DNA of 64,000 bases from NCBI GenBank assembly GCA_944326945.1, contig CALVFY010000009.1, positions 1 through 64,000 on the forward strand, written 5' to 3'. Positions 61,304 to 64,000 of the stretch are shown here, in pieces. The stretch is from an uncultured Rikenellaceae bacterium (lineage in GTDB: Bacteria > Bacteroidota > Bacteroidia > Bacteroidales > Rikenellaceae). The first letter of the stretch is position 1; each line of letters begins with the position of its first letter. The notes below the pieces were generated by a model. The model did not search any database and was not told where the DNA came from. It saw only the letters and a program-made list of their open reading frames with translations. Position numbers and translations under genes: made by a program.

Positions 61304-64000
61304 CTATTCCCGGGAGAGATGTGCCTCGAACGAAGCCCCGTCGTGACAGGAGAATTCGAGTGTGGTGAATTTCCCGTCGGACGAAACCACTCGGCATTCG
61401 GGAGTTCCCGTTACGGACCATTTTCCCCGGAGGGTAACACGGACAGGAATCGTACCGCTCGGATTATCTATCCAGGAGCGGGAGTAGATGCTGCGTTCGA
61501 TGCGTTTGCCTTCCTGGTCGTACTTTTCGTCGGCAGGGCCCCGGTAGAGGGCCAGGTCGGGGTTGCAGATGGTCAGAACAGCCTCTTTTTTGTTCGCTTC
61601 ACGCAACATCACCAGTGAGGCGGTATCGACACCGCAGATAATTTCTCCGGGCAGGTGATTCGCTCTCTCAAACAGAACATAAGAAGTGGTTCGACTCGGC
61701 AGGTCATGGACGATATGGGCCGTGTGGTCGCGTTGCAGAACCTTGTAGGCCGGTTTGCGGGAGAAGTCGCGTAGCGCTTCAGGAGAGATTTGCGGGAGAA
61801 TGGCGTATTCGTACGAGGCTCCCTGAGGTGCTTTGCCGTGGTCGATCACCAGTGAGACCCAGTCTCCGCGTGTCTCTTTTCCGGTCTTTTCTCCCAGGGA
61901 GAGCTGCGGAAAATGGCGTTCGAATTTCAGTCGGTTTTCGGGGTTTTGGGGGATGAAATATCCGGTACCCAGATGGTCGAGCCAGGCTCCCGATGAGGGG
62001 CGGTATTGCTGCCAGTAGGCACGGACGGTCGAATCGGGGACGGTGAGTTGGAAAATGGTGGTCTCCGTGTCGTATTCCCGATTTGTGTTCTCGATGTCGG
62101 ATCCCAGGCAGATGATCCGCCCGTCGAAGAAGTGGAACGATTTTCGAGCTCGATGGGAGCCATCGTATTTGTCATGTTCATGCAGTTTCATGCCGAATGC
62201 GCCGTTGAGGCCCTCCTGACTGATGCCTCCGGCGAAGGTTTCGTCGGAGAGAAGCATCTCCTCGACTCCCGAGTAGGCGTCTACGTTATAGATACGTGCG
62301 CGAAGCTGCGCAACCGGAAGATGGATGGCCGTGGTGCCGGGTATGCGTCCCCAGTCGAATCCTTCTTCCTGCCATCCGCTTGTGGCGGGGGTCACTTCGG
62401 CTCCCGGAGCAGCGGTGAGTATCTGAAGTGACCCGTGGGCCAGGTAACGGCCGTAGAAGTTATCCGCAGCGTAGTGCTCGGAAGCCCATAGATAACGGGA
62501 ATGACCGCGTGCTACGGCCGACCAGTTGCTTCGGCGTTGGACCGATACGCAACCGTAACCCAGAGCGATATTTCCCCGAGGATCCGCTTCGGCATGGAAA
62601 CCCTTTGCGAGCAGGAGCTGTTGCATCCGTTTTTCGCGTCCCTTGGGCACATAAGGCATATATTCCGGATTATCCTTGTTGCTGCCCGAAGCTATCAGCC
62701 GGAGAAAGGCGGAGGCCATCTCCGGATCATATTCCTGTTTTCCGTCAGGGGTTCCTGCCAGTGCCATCGTGGCGTATTGCAGTGGATTGAGTTTGCCTTT
62801 GCCGTTGGGGTGGCGGCCCGACATGGAGAGCGGAAAATAGCGGGTATTGCAGTAGAATCGCATGGTAAGCAGAACATGCTTTACGGTGGCGTGTCCCTTC
62901 TCCGAAATGGCGAAATCGGTGCCGTGGAGCAGATAGATCATGTTGGCGGCACCTTCGAGTCCGCCTACGGCATAGGCCGGGTAGTTGTTCCGATGATGGA
63001 AGGCTCCTCCGTCTTTCTTGAATGCTCCGGCCAGTCCGGGAGCGGGTTGACAACCGTTGTCGATCCAGCGACTGAACGAGCGGAGGTAACGTACCTTTTC
63101 GGGTGAATCTTCCTGGATCAGAATACTGGCGATACGGCCCGTGGTGACGGTATTGAAGGCATCCATATCCATGCCGGCCATTGTGGGTGCGGGATAGACC
63201 TCGTTGGTGGTGGCATACCAAAGCATGGCCCGGGAGGCATCGGCCAGTCGGCCCGTACGGCGCAGGACCTCTTTCATCAGAAAATAGGAGGTATAGAATC
63301 CTCGAAAACTGTAGCCGAAGTGGGTGAAGTTGCCCCAGCAACTGCCGTGGGCCACTCCCTGGTCGGTGATGTGGTCGTACATGGCCAGAAACATCTCCTG
63401 CAGCTCGTTGCGATGCTCCTCCTTGAGGGCATTGTTGTAGGCTACGGCGATGCGGTTCATCAGATCGAAATAGGCTTTTACCTCCATTCCGTTTCGTTCC
63501 ATGATTCGTTTCCAATCGGGGATCAGTCGCTCATAGGCCTCCTGTGCCCGGTTGAAGAAGATGGGCAGACCACTTATATGACCCTGTTCATCGTAGGTGA
63601 TGCCGTATTTTTCATAGGCGGTACGCAACGTATTGATTGTTTTTTCGGAGGGTTTGCCCGGATTGAGGATCAGGTCTCGGAAACGGCGTTCAATCTCGGC
63701 GATTTGTTGTCTTTGGCGGGGAGTGACCGTCTTTTCCAGAGGAAGATCCGGTTGCATGCGGAAGCGTTTGAGCACCACCAGCCAGTGATTGTTGTTGGCG
63801 GCGTTGACAAAGGGTACCTGCAGATCGGCTGTTTGGTGGCGAGGATCGGTTTTGACGGCCGTGATCAGGTGGTCGATCCACAAACGTCCGGCAGTTTCCG
63901 GGGCTGCAATCCTCAGTTCGTTCATGCCTGCTTCGGGAGTCCCCTGCATATCGCGTTCGAAACAGACCCATGCCGTGCGCCATCCTTTGAATCCGAGCCA
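61304..64000 (-). CDS. PL8 chondroitin (ABC-type) lyase, 5' end outside window
   Basis: The frame is open to the window's right edge (898 codons visible), so the N-terminus is missing. The visible start ([19 protein letters not shown]) belongs to the lyase N-terminal jelly-roll domain, with GRLWIDHLI and [14 protein letters not shown] following. The alpha/alpha-toroid holds the His/Tyr pair in [11 protein letters not shown] (spacing equals that of chondroitinase ABC I) and the Arg in [10 protein letters not shown]. Beta-sandwich C-terminal domains follow. It cuts chondroitin/dermatan chains by beta-elimination, giving unsaturated disaccharides for the GH88/GH105 enzymes. Likely secreted. Confidence 0.93.
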   Translation of the reverse strand, partial: WLGFKGWRTAWVCFERDMQGTPEAGMNELRIAAPETAGRLWIDHLITAVKTDPRHQTADLQVPFVNAANNNHWLVVLKRFRMQPDLPLEKTVTPRQRQQIAEIERRFRDLILNPGKPSEKTINTLRTAYEKYGITYDEQGHISGLPIFFNRAQEAYERLIPDWKRIMERNGMEVKAYFDLMNRIAVAYNNALKEEHRNELQEMFLAMYDHITDQGVAHGSCWGNFTHFGYSFRGFYTSYFLMKEVLRRTGRLADASRAMLWYATTNEVYPAPTMAGMDMDAFNTVTTGRIASILIQEDSPEKVRYLRSFSRWIDNGCQPAPGLAGAFKKDGGAFHHRNNYPAYAVGGLEGAANMIYLLHGTDFAISEKGHATVKHVLLTMRFYCNTRYFPLSMSGRHPNGKGKLNPLQYATMALAGTPDGKQEYDPEMASAFLRLIASGSNKDNPEYMPYVPKGREKRMQQLLLAKGFHAEADPRGNIALGYGCVSVQRRSNWSAVARGHSRYLWASEHYAADNFYGRYLAHGSLQILTAAPGAEVTPATSGWQEEGFDWGRIPGTTAIHLPVAQLRARIYNVDAYSGVEEMLLSDETFAGGISQEGLNGAFGMKLHEHDKYDGSHRARKSFHFFDGRIICLGSDIENTNREYDTETTIFQLTVPDSTVRAYWQQYRPSSGAWLDHLGTGYFIPQNPENRLKFERHFPQLSLGEKTGKETRGDWVSLVIDHGKAPQGASYEYAILPQISPEALRDFSRKPAYKVLQRDHTAHIVHDLPSRTTSYVLFERANHLPGEIICGVDTASLVMLREANKKEAVLTICNPDLALYRGPADEKYDQEGKRIERSIYSRSWIDNPSGTIPVRVTLRGKWSVTGTPECRVVSSDGKFTTLEFSCHDGASFEAHLSRE

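Noticed and set aside
1..64000. CRISPR arrays, rRNA genes and IS transposases
   Set aside because: No regularly spaced repeats, rRNA-like stretches or transposase motifs were seen anywhere in the window.

Overview
The window comes from a gut-type Bacteroidales chromosome with roughly half G+C by eye. Evidence: a SusC/SusD polysaccharide-utilisation locus (PUL), a hybrid two-component regulator (HTCS) typical of Bacteroides relatives, TAnnTTTG-type promoter boxes, a CydAB oxidase preceded by a DUF4492 protein, and a Bacteroidetes-type tyrosine recombinase. The genus cannot be fixed from the sequence alone; Barnesiellaceae, Tannerellaceae, Odoribacteraceae and Rikenellaceae are all possible.

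Layout. (1) 1-4123: the end of a prophage or phage-derived element. It holds a structural-type protein cut by the window edge, a four-gene lysis-like cassette (two membrane proteins, an M15 peptidase, a DUF6808-like membrane protein), a convergent integrase, three 10-bp phased repeats, a terminator and a 45-nt 3' half of a tRNA-Pro gene that looks like an attachment core. (2) 4124-5660: a gene-poor stretch with a candidate structured RNA, then an outer-membrane barrel protein. (3) 5984-21521: a complete sialoglycan PUL (SusC, SusD, two surface lipoproteins, N-acetylneuraminate lyase, sulfatase, GH33 sialidase, sialate O-acetylesterase, GH106-like hydrolase), followed by tRNA-Met. (4) 21988-25051: a phosphate-selective-type porin, a fimbrillin/Mfa2-like lipoprotein and MscL. 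(5) 25171-31528: a TolC-MacA-MacB export operon ending in its own LytS-type kinase and LytTR regulator. (6) 31699-35868: a stand-alone DHDPS-family aldolase, an EamA transporter and a divergent 699-aa KamA-like radical SAM protein.

(7) 36046-40302: the most interesting block, a five-gene operon for a steroid 5-alpha-reductase, an Old Yellow Enzyme-type reductase, two short-chain dehydrogenases and a secreted YtfJ-like protein. The gene set matches the known Bacteroidales route that converts 3-oxo-delta-4 bile acids to allo/isoallo forms. It is divergent from (8) 40627-46586, a complete AcrA-AcrB-OprM type RND pump, the usual kind of bile-salt exporter. (9) 46706-51962: DUF4492-CydA-CydB, a GNAT-nitrilase fusion and a YbaK-type prolyl-tRNA editing protein. 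(10) 52017-64000: a glycosaminoglycan (chondroitin sulfate-type) locus with a serine-type sulfatase, GH88 unsaturated glucuronyl hydrolase, CBM9-like protein, HTCS, GH105 hydrolase and a PL8 chondroitin lyase cut by the window end.

Together the genes describe a host-associated anaerobe or nanaerobe that feeds on host glycans (sialylated and sulfated chains, chondroitin), modifies and exports bile acids, and carries a prophage remnant. Only sequence reading was possible; family assignments rest on motifs and recalled family features, not searches.
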